From an uncultured Pelagibacteraceae bacterium (GTDB lineage: Bacteria; Pseudomonadota; Alphaproteobacteria; Pelagibacterales; Pelagibacteraceae): DNA of 35,000 nucleotides. The notes under the pieces are model-generated. The model did no database searches, was not told the DNA's origin, and saw nothing but the letters and a program-made list of their open reading frames with translations. Below are positions 17,268 to 25,790 of this stretch, piece after piece (the first letter of the stretch is position 1; each line of letters begins with the position of its first letter). The stretch is from the NCBI GenBank assembly GCA_902586495.1, contig CACIHQ010000002.1, positions 1-35,000 of the forward strand. Reading direction: 5' to 3'. A program made the position numbers and the translations under genes.

Positions 17268-18024
17268 ATAGATTAATTACATCATGTCGATTATATCGTC
17301 GATAATTAACAGGTTTAGTAACTTTAATTTTTTTTAAAATTTTAATTAATTTAATAATATCAAAGATATTTTGTAAAATTTTTCTTAACATAAAATTTCT
17401 TGGGTTTCTTTTCTCTATATACGGTATTGGAATCTCTGCAATTTTATAACTATTCCTTGCGAGTCTAAGCATTAATTCTGTATCAAATTGACCTCTAGAT
17501 AATCTACAAAGTTTTATTTGATTTAGGGTTTTTTTTCTGTTTATCATTTTCATACCGTGTGTATCTGCGAAAACACTGTTTAAGAAAAAACTTAAAATAA
17601 AATTTAATATGCCACTTAGAATTTTTCTGTATCTAGTTTGTTTATTTAAAAAAGGATCTGACCTTTTAGAACCAATTATTACATCAAAATTTATTTTATG
17701 CTTCCAGCTCCATTTAAAAAAATGATCATCCCATAAATGATCGATATTCATTATCAATATAAAATCGTTTTTAGCTTTAATACACCCTTGCTTTAACGAA
17801 GCACCATAATTAGATTTTTTTCTTCTATAAACACTAATATTCTTAAATTTTTTTTTTAATCTATATATTTTTCTTAAACTTTCATCAGTACTTCCATTTT
17901 CTATTAAGATAAAGTTAAATTTCTTATTCGGAATTATTTTTTTTATTTTTTTATGAATATGAATAATACTTTTTTCTAAAATCATTGACTCATTATAAAT
18001 TGGTATGACAATATCTAATGACAT
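17260..18024 (-). CDS. DPM1/GtrB-like family 2 glycosyltransferase
   Basis: A 254-residue protein beginning SLDIVIPIYNES with LIENGSTDESL near residue 42, the polyprenyl-phosphate sugar synthase (dolichol-phosphate-mannose synthase-like) signature. The usual acidic motif is altered to MNIDHLWDD (about residue 92). RGQFDTELMLRLARN is the conserved acceptor-side stretch of this subfamily. No C-terminal membrane domain is present, unlike GtrB. It would load a sugar onto undecaprenyl phosphate for the adjacent membrane GT-C candidate. It overlaps that gene by 8 bases and the flippase gene upstream by 10, so the three are one expression block. Confidence 0.83.
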   Translation of the reverse strand: MSLDIVIPIYNESMILEKSIIHIHKKIKKIIPNKKFNFILIENGSTDESLRKIYRLKKKFKNISVYRRKKSNYGASLKQGCIKAKNDFILIMNIDHLWDDHFFKWSWKHKINFDVIIGSKRSDPFLNKQTRYRKILSGILNFILSFFLNSVFADTHGMKMINRKKTLNQIKLCRLSRGQFDTELMLRLARNSYKIAEIPIPYIEKRNPRNFMLRKILQNIFDIIKLIKILKKIKVTKPVNYRRYNRHDVINLYV

Positions 18025-19244
18025 TTTTTATAAAAATTATTAAGTGTTATTATACTTAATATAAAAAAAACTCCAAAACTAAAAAAATAAAAGTATAAAA
18101 CTGAATTTGTAAATTCATAAATATAAGTTTTGATACCTAAAAAAGAATTAATCATAAAAAGAAAACATAAAATAAAACCTATAAAGATACTTTTATAATT
18201 TCTATTTGCTAGATTATATAAAATTAGAAAAATTGTCATAATTGTGCAAAATGTTGAACAACAAGAGTAGAGTAAAATTAATGGATCCACATTTTTAATT
18301 TTTAAGATAGATGGAAAATAAAAGTAAGATAAATACACAATTGATAAAATTACAAATGAAATTAATACTATTGAAAAAAATAATAAAAATACTTTTTTAA
18401 GAGCAATAATTTGATTATGTAAATTTGGATACATTGCTTTTAAAAATGGAAGTGAAAACATTAATATAGATTTTGGCAAAACACTTGAAGATGAATAATT
18501 TGAAAAGTTATTTAAATCTGTGAGAAGAAAATAAGATAAAATTACATCAGCATATGCGAAACAAACCATAAATATAAAAAAAATAAAATATATGAAAAAA
18601 TCAAAATTTAGAATCTCTTTTAAATTAAAAAGGCTTAAATTAAATTTTAAATAATTTTGATTATAAAAATGATAAATGATCAAAATTTGTGAAAACAAAA
18701 ATCCTAATAAAATGACAGAAACTCTTACATTTATGAATACTAATATTGAACAAAAAATTAATTTTAAGAAATTAAAAAAAAAAGTATACGTTGAAGATTT
18801 TATATAATGTTTATCTATATCAAGCATTAATCTCAAATATTCGATAAAACACTGTAGTAAAGTAATTAATGAAATAACAAAGTATAGAGTATAATCTATA
18901 CTAAGATAAATGCTTAGAAAATAAAATGAAAATTGCAGCGTAAGGAAATAACAAAATGATAAAGTAATTAAGTTTGAAAAGTTTTCTTGAATATTTTTTT
19001 TTCTATTATTTTCTTTCTTATTTACGATTACTTTTGATATATAAAAGTTGAATACAACACAAGGTGTTATCAAGATGTTTAAAAGAACTATCGAAGTATA
19101 AAAAATTCCAAAATTCAGCTGAGGTAAAAAATTACTAAGCACTACATAATTTAGATAATTAGAACCAAATGAAATTGAAATTAGAGAAAAAAAAATTAAT
19201 AAATTACTATTAGATTTAAGGTTTTCTTTAAGTAACTTATGCAT
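18015..19244 (-). CDS. Second polysaccharide flippase-like membrane protein (MOP superfamily)
   Basis: The product is 409 residues with about 11-12 hydrophobic helices and short loops, the size and topology of Wzx-type lipid-linked oligosaccharide flippases. There is a FGIFYTSIVLLNI-like second-helix start, and a pattern of paired helices separated by KK-rich cytoplasmic turns. It is clearly different in sequence from the flippase at 1133-2485. It lies between an epimerase and the DPM1-like gene with small overlaps on both sides. It may export a different repeat unit, or flip the undecaprenyl-linked sugar made by the neighbouring GT2 enzyme. Confidence 0.8.
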   Translation of the reverse strand: MHKLLKENLKSNSNLLIFFSLISISFGSNYLNYVVLSNFLPQLNFGIFYTSIVLLNILITPCVVFNFYISKVIVNKKENNRKKNIQENFSNLITLSFCYFLTLQFSFYFLSIYLSIDYTLYFVISLITLLQCFIEYLRLMLDIDKHYIKSSTYTFFFNFLKLIFCSILVFINVRVSVILLGFLFSQILIIYHFYNQNYLKFNLSLFNLKEILNFDFFIYFIFFIFMVCFAYADVILSYFLLTDLNNFSNYSSSSVLPKSILMFSLPFLKAMYPNLHNQIIALKKVFLLFFSIVLISFVILSIVYLSYFYFPSILKIKNVDPLILLYSCCSTFCTIMTIFLILYNLANRNYKSIFIGFILCFLFMINSFLGIKTYIYEFTNSVLYFYFFSFGVFFILSIITLNNFYKKCH

Positions 19245-20169
19245 TTATTGAATGATTTTTAAACCATTTCCAGGTTTCAATTAGTGCTTTTTCTAAGGTA
19301 TATTTTGGTTTAAAATTGATCATTTTTCTAGCTTTGATATTTGAGCTAAAATTTCTATTAACCTCTCCATTTCTTAATTTTTTTTTTATAACTTTAAACT
19401 TTGAAGTATTAGTTATTTTAAAAATTGTTTTTATTAAATCATTAATAGAGGTCTCTTTACCACTTGAAAGATGTAATACCTCAAACCTACTTAATTTTTT
19501 TTTTAAGGTATTTAAAATGCCATCACATAGATCCTCAACGTACAGGTAATCTCTTGTAGTCTCTCCATTTCCGTAAATGATCAAAGGTTTTTTATTTAGT
19601 ATGGATTTAAAATATTTTGTAATTACACCTTTTTTATGCCAACTGTACGGACCTAATATATTTGAAAATCTTAGGGCAGTAATTGAAATGCCATAAGAAT
19701 GTGCATAGGCAGAGCAATAAGCTTCTGCTGACAATTTGCTCGCACCGTAAGGTGATATTGGCTTTGGAAGACTATTCTCATCAACAGGGGGATTTTGATT
19801 TCCCATTATTGCCCCGCCAGTTGATGCTATTATAACTTTTTTAATTTTATAATCTTTACAAATTTCTAAAATTTTGAAAGTGCCTATCGTGTTAGCTAAA
19901 AAATTTTCACCCGGATTTTTAATTGAGTCAATTACTGAACCTTTCGCAGCTAAATGTATAAGCGCATATATTTTTTTATTAGGTAATTTTATTTTTTTAT
20001 TAATGTCTTTTTTAATTAGAAGATTATTTCTAGAAAATTGGGAATATCTTTTTTTATTAGTACATAAGTTATCAATTATAATTAGTTTGTATTTTTTTTC
20101 TAATTTTTTTATTAAATTCGTTCCGACAAAGCCGAGACCACCAGTGATAACGATAGTTTTTTTTGTCAT
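19237..20169 (-). CDS. NAD-dependent nucleotide-sugar epimerase (GalE/WbpP-like extended SDR)
   Basis: Start taken at the ATG at 20169 (310 residues), because its ATGA overlaps the stop of the upstream SQD1-like gene in the usual coupled way; a start 21 bases earlier is possible. ITGGLGFVG (residues 8-16) is the NAD-binding motif. IASTGGA carries the catalytic Ser/Thr (S116/T117), and SPYGASK the Y141/K145 pair. TTRDYLYVEDL is the common UDP-sugar epimerase segment, and the FSNILGP stretch fits the GalE-like group. Likely interconverts C4 epimers of a UDP-hexose, N-acetylhexosamine or uronate; substrate uncertain. Confidence 0.87.
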   Translation of the reverse strand: MTKKTIVITGGLGFVGTNLIKKLEKKYKLIIIDNLCTNKKRYSQFSRNNLLIKKDINKKIKLPNKKIYALIHLAAKGSVIDSIKNPGENFLANTIGTFKILEICKDYKIKKVIIASTGGAIMGNQNPPVDENSLPKPISPYGASKLSAEAYCSAYAHSYGISITALRFSNILGPYSWHKKGVITKYFKSILNKKPLIIYGNGETTRDYLYVEDLCDGILNTLKKKLSRFEVLHLSSGKETSINDLIKTIFKITNTSKFKVIKKKLRNGEVNRNFSSNIKARKMINFKPKYTLEKALIETWKWFKNHSINA

Positions 20170-21341
20170 ACATTTTTTTTTGAAGTCCAATAGGAATTAC
20201 ATGGAATTTTTTCTGGATCACATCTTTTGATATATTTTTTTGCAATTTCAGATATTTCATTAAGAAGTCCCTTCTTTAATGTTGTAGGATTTAAGCCCAG
20301 TTCTATAAAATTTTTATTTTTGACTCTAAGTTCATTTTCTTGATCTTCATTTCTTGGGTTGGGCATGTGCTGAATTTTTGATCCAGTTAATTCAGAGACA
20401 ATTTTAGCTAAATCTAAAACTTTATGAGTTTCAGTCATTTGATTAAATATTTTTACCTTATCATTTTTTTTAGGAGGGTTTTTAATGGCTAAGTCCAAAC
20501 ATCTTACGCTATCTTTAATATTTATAAATGCTCTTGTTTGTCCGCCGGTGCCATGGACGGTTAAGGGATAGTTAAGAGCAGATTGCATTAAAAATCTATT
20601 TAAAACAGTCCCATAATCTCCATCATAATCAAATCTATTGATTAACACTTCATCTAAATTTGTTTCATCTGTGGATGTACCCCAAACTATTCCTTGATGT
20701 AAATCTGTTATCTTGAGCTTATCATTTTTATTGTAATAAGCAAAAAGCAAGGCATCTTGTGTTTTTGTTAAATGATATATACTACCAGGATCTGAAGGGT
20801 ATAAGATATTTTTTTTAATATTTTCATTATTGTCATTTTTAATTTCAATATCAATATAACCCTCGGGTATTGATAAATCTGCTGAACTGTATCCATACAC
20901 ACCCATGGTACCTAAATGGACCAAATGAATATCTAATTGACTTTCAACAATTGCGCACAATATATTATTTGTAGAATTAATATTATTGTTTACAGTATAT
21001 ATTTTTGTTTTTGAATTTTTCATCGAATAAGGAGCGGCTCTTTGTTCTGCGAAATGAACTATAGTGTCGGGTTTTTCTTGATTTATCAAATTAAGTAGTC
21101 TTTGATAATTTTTTGCTATATCTATATTAAAAAATTTTATTTTTTTGCCAGTTAGTTGAAACCATTTTGAAATCCTTTTATTTATTGAGCTAATTGGAGT
21201 TAAAGAATTGACCTCTAATTCTAAATCTATTTTTCTTCTTGACAAATTATCAACTATGATAATTTCATGACCATTCTTAGAAAGATGTAAAGATGTTGGC
21301 CATCCACAAAACCCATCGCCACCTGCAATTATAATTTTCAT
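20166..21341 (-). CDS. sqdB: UDP-sulfoquinovose synthase-like enzyme (SQD1/SqdB family SDR)
   Basis: A 391-residue protein with the SQD1 hallmarks in order: GGDGFCGWPTSLHLS (residues 7-21), VDNLSRRKID, NSLTPISSI, HFAEQRAAPYSM (96-107), HLGTMGVYG with T145, SIYHLTKTQDA with Y189/K193, TDLHQGIVWG, TDETNLDEVLINRFDYDGDYG and HGTGGQTRAFI. Characterised members convert UDP-glucose plus sulfite to UDP-sulfoquinovose. Nearly every family-defining block is present, so family membership is close to certain. Use of the product is not: the gene sits among surface-glycan genes and couples by ATGA to an epimerase, with no sulfolipid transferase (SqdX/SqdD) recognised, so the sulfosugar may enter a glycan, as in archaeal Agl3-type N-glycans. 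Confidence 0.9.
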   Translation of the reverse strand: MKIIIAGGDGFCGWPTSLHLSKNGHEIIIVDNLSRRKIDLELEVNSLTPISSINKRISKWFQLTGKKIKFFNIDIAKNYQRLLNLINQEKPDTIVHFAEQRAAPYSMKNSKTKIYTVNNNINSTNNILCAIVESQLDIHLVHLGTMGVYGYSSADLSIPEGYIDIEIKNDNNENIKKNILYPSDPGSIYHLTKTQDALLFAYYNKNDKLKITDLHQGIVWGTSTDETNLDEVLINRFDYDGDYGTVLNRFLMQSALNYPLTVHGTGGQTRAFINIKDSVRCLDLAIKNPPKKNDKVKIFNQMTETHKVLDLAKIVSELTGSKIQHMPNPRNEDQENELRVKNKNFIELGLNPTTLKKGLLNEISEIAKKYIKRCDPEKIPCNSYWTSKKNV

Positions 21342-21390
21342 AAGTTTATATTTTATATAATATAATTATTCTGCTGTTTATATACACTAT
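21342..21390 (-). promoter_or_regulatory. 49-base gap inside the leftward run, possible internal promoter
   Basis: This gap between the dehydrogenase stop and the SQD1-like start is the largest inside the leftward run (the others are 40 bases or less). On the minus strand it is rich in TATA-like hexamers, so a secondary promoter is possible, but no -35 element or hairpin is clear and the sequence composition makes chance matches likely. Confidence 0.2.
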
Positions 21391-22701
21391 TTATGCTTGA
21401 AATATATTATTCATGGGATCAGGTTGATAGCGTCCTCTACAGTCAATAATTACTTTGGAAAAACTTTTAATTTTTTTGAAATTAAAAATATCGTGATCTG
21501 TCAAAATTAACGAAAGATCATACTTTTTAATCAATTCATATTTGAAAGAAATACTTTTTTTTTTATCCTTGAATTTTCTACTTTTAATGTATGGTATATA
21601 TGGATCTAAATAGTCTACCTTAAAATTTTTCCTTTTTAATAATTCAAATATTTTAAAAGAAGGTGACTCTCTTATATCATCAACATTTTTTTTATATGCT
21701 ATTCCTAAAATTAGGATCTTTTTAATATTAAATTTTTTTTTTAACTTTAAAATTTTGCTAATAATATAATCTGGCATACCTTCATTTATTAATCCAGACA
21801 ATTTTATAAACTTAGTATCAAAATTAAATTTTTTGGCTCTCCAGGTCAGTAAAAATGGATCAATAGGAATACAATGTCCTCCATATCCAGGACCAGGGTA
21901 GAAAGCATGAAAGCCGAATGGTTTAGTTTTAGCAGCCTTAATCACATCAAAGATATTAATATTCATTTTTTGACATAAAACTTTTAATTCATTTATCATT
22001 CCAATATTAACTGATCTATAAATATTCTCTAAAAGTTTGGTTATCTCAGCAACTTCTATAGAAGGCGTTTTAATAATTTTAATATTTAAAAGTGAATAAA
22101 CCAATGAACCTATTTCTCGACAATTTTTTGAAAGGCCACCTACAACTTTTGGGATTTTTGTTAAACTAAATTTTTTATTTCCTGGATCTTCTCTTTCAGG
22201 TGAATAAATTATCGAAAAATTTTTTCCAATTTTTAATTTCTTTTTTAACAAGTATGGTAAAATTAATTCCCTGCAGGTGCCCGGATAAGTGGTGCTTTCT
22301 AATGATATTGCTTGATACTTTCTAAAATATTTATAATTACTTTTCATAAAATTAACAATGTAACTCATATCAGGAGACTTATTTTTTTTGAGAGGAGTAG
22401 GAAGACAAACAATAATAAAATCAACCTCCCTAATTTTATTAAAATTATCATAAAAATTGACACCATTAGTAATCATTTCAAAAATATTTTTTTTTTTAAA
22501 ATAATTTATATAACTTTTGCCCGAGCGTAATTTTTCTATTTTCAATTTATCATTATCAAATCCAAAAGCTTTAACCTTTTTACTCTTTGAAAAAGCGTAG
22601 AGAAGAGGTAGTCCAACATAACCAAGACCAATTACACCTATTTTTAAATTTTTATTTTTAATTTTATTATTGAAAATTTTGTTTAATGGGTGACTTACCA
22701 T
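21391..22701 (-). CDS. UDP-sugar 6-dehydrogenase (WbpA/UDP-GlcNAc dehydrogenase type)
   Basis: The product is 436 residues. IGVIGLGYVGLPL (residues 21-33) is the NAD-binding site, VCLPTPL and ESTTYPGT (residues 135-142) follow, and GYGGHCIPIDP holds the catalytic cysteine C277. The GGHCIPIDP form with a following WRAK is typical of the UDP-N-acetyl-hexosamine dehydrogenase branch rather than UDP-glucose dehydrogenase. The C-terminal domain has GIAYKKNVDDIRESP. It oxidises C6 twice to give a UDP-uronate, which could feed the 4-epimerase (24714-25679), the Gfo/Idh and aminotransferase enzymes, or both. It lies three bases after the GT2-NeuA gene. Confidence 0.92.
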   Translation of the reverse strand: MVSHPLNKIFNNKIKNKNLKIGVIGLGYVGLPLLYAFSKSKKVKAFGFDNDKLKIEKLRSGKSYINYFKKKNIFEMITNGVNFYDNFNKIREVDFIIVCLPTPLKKNKSPDMSYIVNFMKSNYKYFRKYQAISLESTTYPGTCRELILPYLLKKKLKIGKNFSIIYSPEREDPGNKKFSLTKIPKVVGGLSKNCREIGSLVYSLLNIKIIKTPSIEVAEITKLLENIYRSVNIGMINELKVLCQKMNINIFDVIKAAKTKPFGFHAFYPGPGYGGHCIPIDPFLLTWRAKKFNFDTKFIKLSGLINEGMPDYIISKILKLKKKFNIKKILILGIAYKKNVDDIRESPSFKIFELLKRKNFKVDYLDPYIPYIKSRKFKDKKKSISFKYELIKKYDLSLILTDHDIFNFKKIKSFSKVIIDCRGRYQPDPMNNIFQA

Positions 22702-22704
22702 ATG

Positions 22705-24048
22705 CTACAAAATGTTAATTACATTATCTCTGCTATTTTCTTTAAAACTTATACTTTTTTCAAAAATAGATTTTGTTTTAAGCGCCTCAAACCAAAAAGC
22801 AAAAATTGAATTATCATATCTATAAGTTAACTCATTATTATATTCTAAATTATCAAATCTTCCTTTATTTATACAAAAGAAATTTTTTCTTTTGAGAACA
22901 AATAATGGATCAGACTGCTTTATCACTGAAAATGTCGACAATTTACCACTTGAAACTAAAGTATCTAAAACTTGATCTAAATGGCCTTTGTTTTTAACAA
23001 CAGTGTGAATATTTATAAATACAACAATATCTGGATTTTTTTTTTTATTTTTTTTAAAAAAATTACAGCTATCTAACATTACGTCCTCTATTCTTGAAAT
23101 TCCACTATTTAATTTAGGAGATCTTTTAAGAATTTGAAACTTATTAGATATTTTTTTTTTTTGTTTTAGATAATTTATCAATTTATGATCGCTAGTTGAA
23201 ATTATAGAATGATTGATTTTCTTGGATTTATCAACCATATCGATGGAAATATCTATTAATTTTTTTGATTTATATTTAATAAATGGCACATCTTTTTTTT
23301 TTATATAGTTACTTTTAACAGGTATTATAGCCAAGATATCTAAATTTTTTTTTTTGTAAGTATTTTGATTTTTTTTAAAAATTTTTGATCTCTCTTTTAA
23401 TATTTTTTTATAGTTATCAGACAATGAATACCCATGTTTTCTATAATAAAAGAGTGGTAAACGGATACATTTATATTTTACTTTATTTTTTAGTTTAAAC
23501 CATAAATCCCATCCATCTTGAGCCTTAAATTCTGTTGAGTAACCTCCCACTGCAATAAGATCTTTGACTGAAATCAAACAACACGCGCCATGGGGTGGAA
23601 CATTGTCATTTTTAATTAAATCAAAATTATTTTCTACCCCAATAATTTTTCCATAAATATTTGTATAATAATATCCAGAATATACTAAACCATTATTTTT
23701 ATTTTTTTTAATTTCATTGAACATTAATTCTAAAGCGCACTCATGAAGCCAATCGTCTGCATCTAATCTTAAGATGTATTCAGTTTTAATATTTTTAAGT
23801 ACGTGATTAGATAATTTTTGTAAGCCAATACTTTTTTTAAAATTTAAAACTGTTATTTTTTTTTTATTTTTTTTTTTAAAATTATTATATATTTTCAATG
23901 TACTATCAGTAGATCCATCATTAATAAGGTAAAGTTGCCAATGTTTAAAGGTTTGAGCTAAAACACTACCTATTGATTTTTTTAAAAATTTTCCATAATT
24001 TCTTGATACTATATATACACAAATTTTATCTTCTTTTTGCTTCTTCAT
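22705..24048 (-). CDS. Fused GT2 glycosyltransferase and NeuA-like cytidylyltransferase domain
   Basis: A 447-residue protein with two recognisable parts. Residues 1 to about 225 form a GT2 domain: VYIVSRNYGKFL (11-22), LINDGSTDST (41-50), RLDADDW (94-100, metal aspartates D96/D98/D99), and a KAQDGWDLW stretch. Residues about 236-447 look like a CMP-sialate synthetase: LAIIPVK at 239-245 where NeuA has IIPARGGSK, then KKLIDISIDMVDKS, ISTSDHKLI (283-291), and a run matching the later NeuA strands. The nucleotide-binding Arg and Gly-Ser-Lys of NeuA are replaced by Val-Lys-Ser-Asn, so catalysis is doubtful. It overlaps the SpsF-like gene by 23 bases. Both halves are in one open frame with no stop or frameshift. 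Confidence 0.8.
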   Translation of the reverse strand: MKKQKEDKICVYIVSRNYGKFLKKSIGSVLAQTFKHWQLYLINDGSTDSTLKIYNNFKKKNKKKITVLNFKKSIGLQKLSNHVLKNIKTEYILRLDADDWLHECALELMFNEIKKNKNNGLVYSGYYYTNIYGKIIGVENNFDLIKNDNVPPHGACCLISVKDLIAVGGYSTEFKAQDGWDLWFKLKNKVKYKCIRLPLFYYRKHGYSLSDNYKKILKERSKIFKKNQNTYKKKNLDILAIIPVKSNYIKKKDVPFIKYKSKKLIDISIDMVDKSKKINHSIISTSDHKLINYLKQKKKISNKFQILKRSPKLNSGISRIEDVMLDSCNFFKKNKKKNPDIVVFINIHTVVKNKGHLDQVLDTLVSSGKLSTFSVIKQSDPLFVLKRKNFFCINKGRFDNLEYNNELTYRYDNSIFAFWFEALKTKSIFEKSISFKENSRDNVINIL

Positions 24049-24709
24049 ACAATTTAGCTATTTTTTTAATATTTTTTTTATCGTAGTTTTTAATTATAAA
24101 ATTAATAGTTTTTAGATCTTTTTTATAATCAATTGTGTATTTATATTGCTTTTTAAATAATTTAGAAAAAGAAATTTTATAATTTTTAAATAATCTATTA
24201 TTTTTGTATAAATAGGTCACCATATGCTCTTTGTCTCTACTTGAAAGTTTTTTTTTGGGAATTTTCTTAAAAATTGAGCTTTTGATAAATTCTATTGTCA
24301 AACCTTGATCAATTTTTTCGTTATTACTGTTCGTAGAAATAAAATCGTACTTTTTAAATTTCTTAAAATTTTTAATTAAATTTTTTATCTTCAATATATC
24401 TATAATAGGCCTATCACCACAGTATCTCAAAAAATAATCAACTCCAAAAAAATTACAACAATCAATTGTTCTTTTTATTAAATTGTTTTGGCTTCCTTTA
24501 AAATATCTTATGCCATTTTTTTTTGCAATATTACATAGAAAATTATCCTCTTTATTTTTTGTTGTTGCTAATATTATTTTTTTTTTGGGCAAGATTAATT
24601 TAGCTTGGTCAATAACTTGTTCAATTAACATTTTATTATTAATTAAGCGAATTATTGCTTTGTTCTTAAACCTTTTTGAAGCAAGTCTAGAAAATATAAT
24701 TATATACAT
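24026..24709 (-). CDS. spsF: SpsF-like cytidylyltransferase (CTP_transf_3 family)
   Basis: The product is 227 residues. It opens IIIFSRLASKRFKNKAI (residues 3-19), the NTP-binding loop of SpsF/KdsB/NeuA-like enzymes, and has RYCGDRPIID (95-104) with a metal-site aspartate. The late DKEHMVTY and YKYTIDYKKD motifs match SpsF proteins of spore-coat and nonulosonate loci. Expected to activate a 3-deoxy acid sugar to its CMP form. It is shorter than KdsB/NeuA (about 230-250) but complete. It follows the UDP-GlcA 4-epimerase by 4 bases and precedes the GT2-NeuA fusion, so activation and transfer may be linked. Confidence 0.85.
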   Translation of the reverse strand: MYIIIFSRLASKRFKNKAIIRLINNKMLIEQVIDQAKLILPKKKIILATTKNKEDNFLCNIAKKNGIRYFKGSQNNLIKRTIDCCNFFGVDYFLRYCGDRPIIDILKIKNLIKNFKKFKKYDFISTNSNNEKIDQGLTIEFIKSSIFKKIPKKKLSSRDKEHMVTYLYKNNRLFKNYKISFSKLFKKQYKYTIDYKKDLKTINFIIKNYDKKNIKKIAKLYEEAKRR

Positions 24710-24713
24710 TAAA

Positions 24714-25679
24714 TCAATAATAATCTCTATACCAGTCTATAAATTTTTTAACACCAATTTTGTAATGTGTTCTTTTTCTAAATTCTTTATATCTGTTTAA
24801 TTTTGTATTATCGCTTAAGATATTTTTTACATCTCCTTTCTGCATCGGTAAATACTTTATTTTAGCTTTTCTTTTCAAATTTTTTTCTATTTCTTTTAAA
24901 TATTTTTTTAAGTGAACAGATCTACCATTTCCAACATTAAAAATTCTATAAAATTCTTTTTTTTTAAACTTTAACTTTTCTACTAACTCAATTGCATTCA
25001 CTGCATCATCTATATATGTAAAGTCTCTTTTATGATCTCCGTAATTAAATAAAGAGATTTTCTTTTTTTCTAATATTCCTTTAGTAAATTTAAAAAGAGC
25101 CATATCCGGCCTTCCTAACGGTCCATATAAAGTAAAAAATCTTAAAACAGATACTTTCATTTTATATATATTTGAATATGAATGTGCCATCAATTCACAT
25201 GATTTTTTTGAAGCTGCATAAAATTGCAAAGGTTTATCAGTGGAAAGTGTTTCATTAACTCTTTTTTTTTTTGTAAAACCATAAACGCTACTTGTCGATG
25301 CAAGTATCAAATGTTTAATATTTTTAATTCTACAAATTTCTAAGATGTTAAATGTTGCACAAATATTATTTTCAACATAATCAATTGGTTTTAGAAGTGA
25401 ATGTCTTACACCAGCTTGGGCGGCAAAATGGAATAATGACTGGATATTGTAATTTCTTAATTTTCTTTCTAATATCTCTTTTTTTCTCAAGTCAATGTGT
25501 AAGAAAATAAAGTTTTTGTTTTTTTTAAGAATTTTTAGTCGGGATTTTTTAATTTTAACATCATAATAATCATTTAAATTATCTATGCCAATTACTTGTT
25601 TATTTTTATCCAATAATTTTTTACAGAAACTGAAACCAACAAATCCAGCCACACCAGTAATGATTTGTTTTTTTTTCAT
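24714..25679 (-). CDS. UDP-glucuronate 4-epimerase-like SDR
   Basis: A 321-residue extended SDR. IITGVAGFVG (residues 6-15), GIDNLNDYYDVKIKKSRL (31-48), FHFAAQAGVRHSL (83-95), STSSVYG with the catalytic Ser/Thr near 128-131, YAASKKS with Y154/K158, and RFFTLYGPLGRPDMALFKF are the run of blocks seen in UDP-glucuronate 4-epimerases (LpsL/GalAE type), giving UDP-galacturonate. The NDYYD and GPxGRPDMA segments separate this group from plain GalE. The 6-dehydrogenase three genes downstream could supply the uronate. First gene of the long leftward run, facing the divergent gap at 25680-25790. Confidence 0.9.
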   Translation of the reverse strand: MKKKQIITGVAGFVGFSFCKKLLDKNKQVIGIDNLNDYYDVKIKKSRLKILKKNKNFIFLHIDLRKKEILERKLRNYNIQSLFHFAAQAGVRHSLLKPIDYVENNICATFNILEICRIKNIKHLILASTSSVYGFTKKKRVNETLSTDKPLQFYAASKKSCELMAHSYSNIYKMKVSVLRFFTLYGPLGRPDMALFKFTKGILEKKKISLFNYGDHKRDFTYIDDAVNAIELVEKLKFKKKEFYRIFNVGNGRSVHLKKYLKEIEKNLKRKAKIKYLPMQKGDVKNILSDNTKLNRYKEFRKRTHYKIGVKKFIDWYRDYY

Positions 25680-25790
25680 TTTTTAAAAACTTTATTTAGT
25701 GTATTAGTATAATATAATAATGATAACTTGAAATAATATATAATTTTTAATAAATCATAATAACCCTTAATTATTACTTAGAATAAATAA
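25680..25790. promoter_or_regulatory. Divergent intergenic region between the two large glycan operons
   Basis: The longest gap in the window, 111 bases, lies between the starts of the leftward run (25679) and the rightward nonulosonate operon (25791), so it should carry the main promoters for most genes here. On the plus strand two overlapping TATAAT hexamers occur at 25708-25713 and 25713-25718, and more A/T-only matches follow. No confident -35 box, operator palindrome or riboswitch-like structure was seen. No Shine-Dalgarno sequence precedes the ATG at 25791. Confidence 0.4.
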
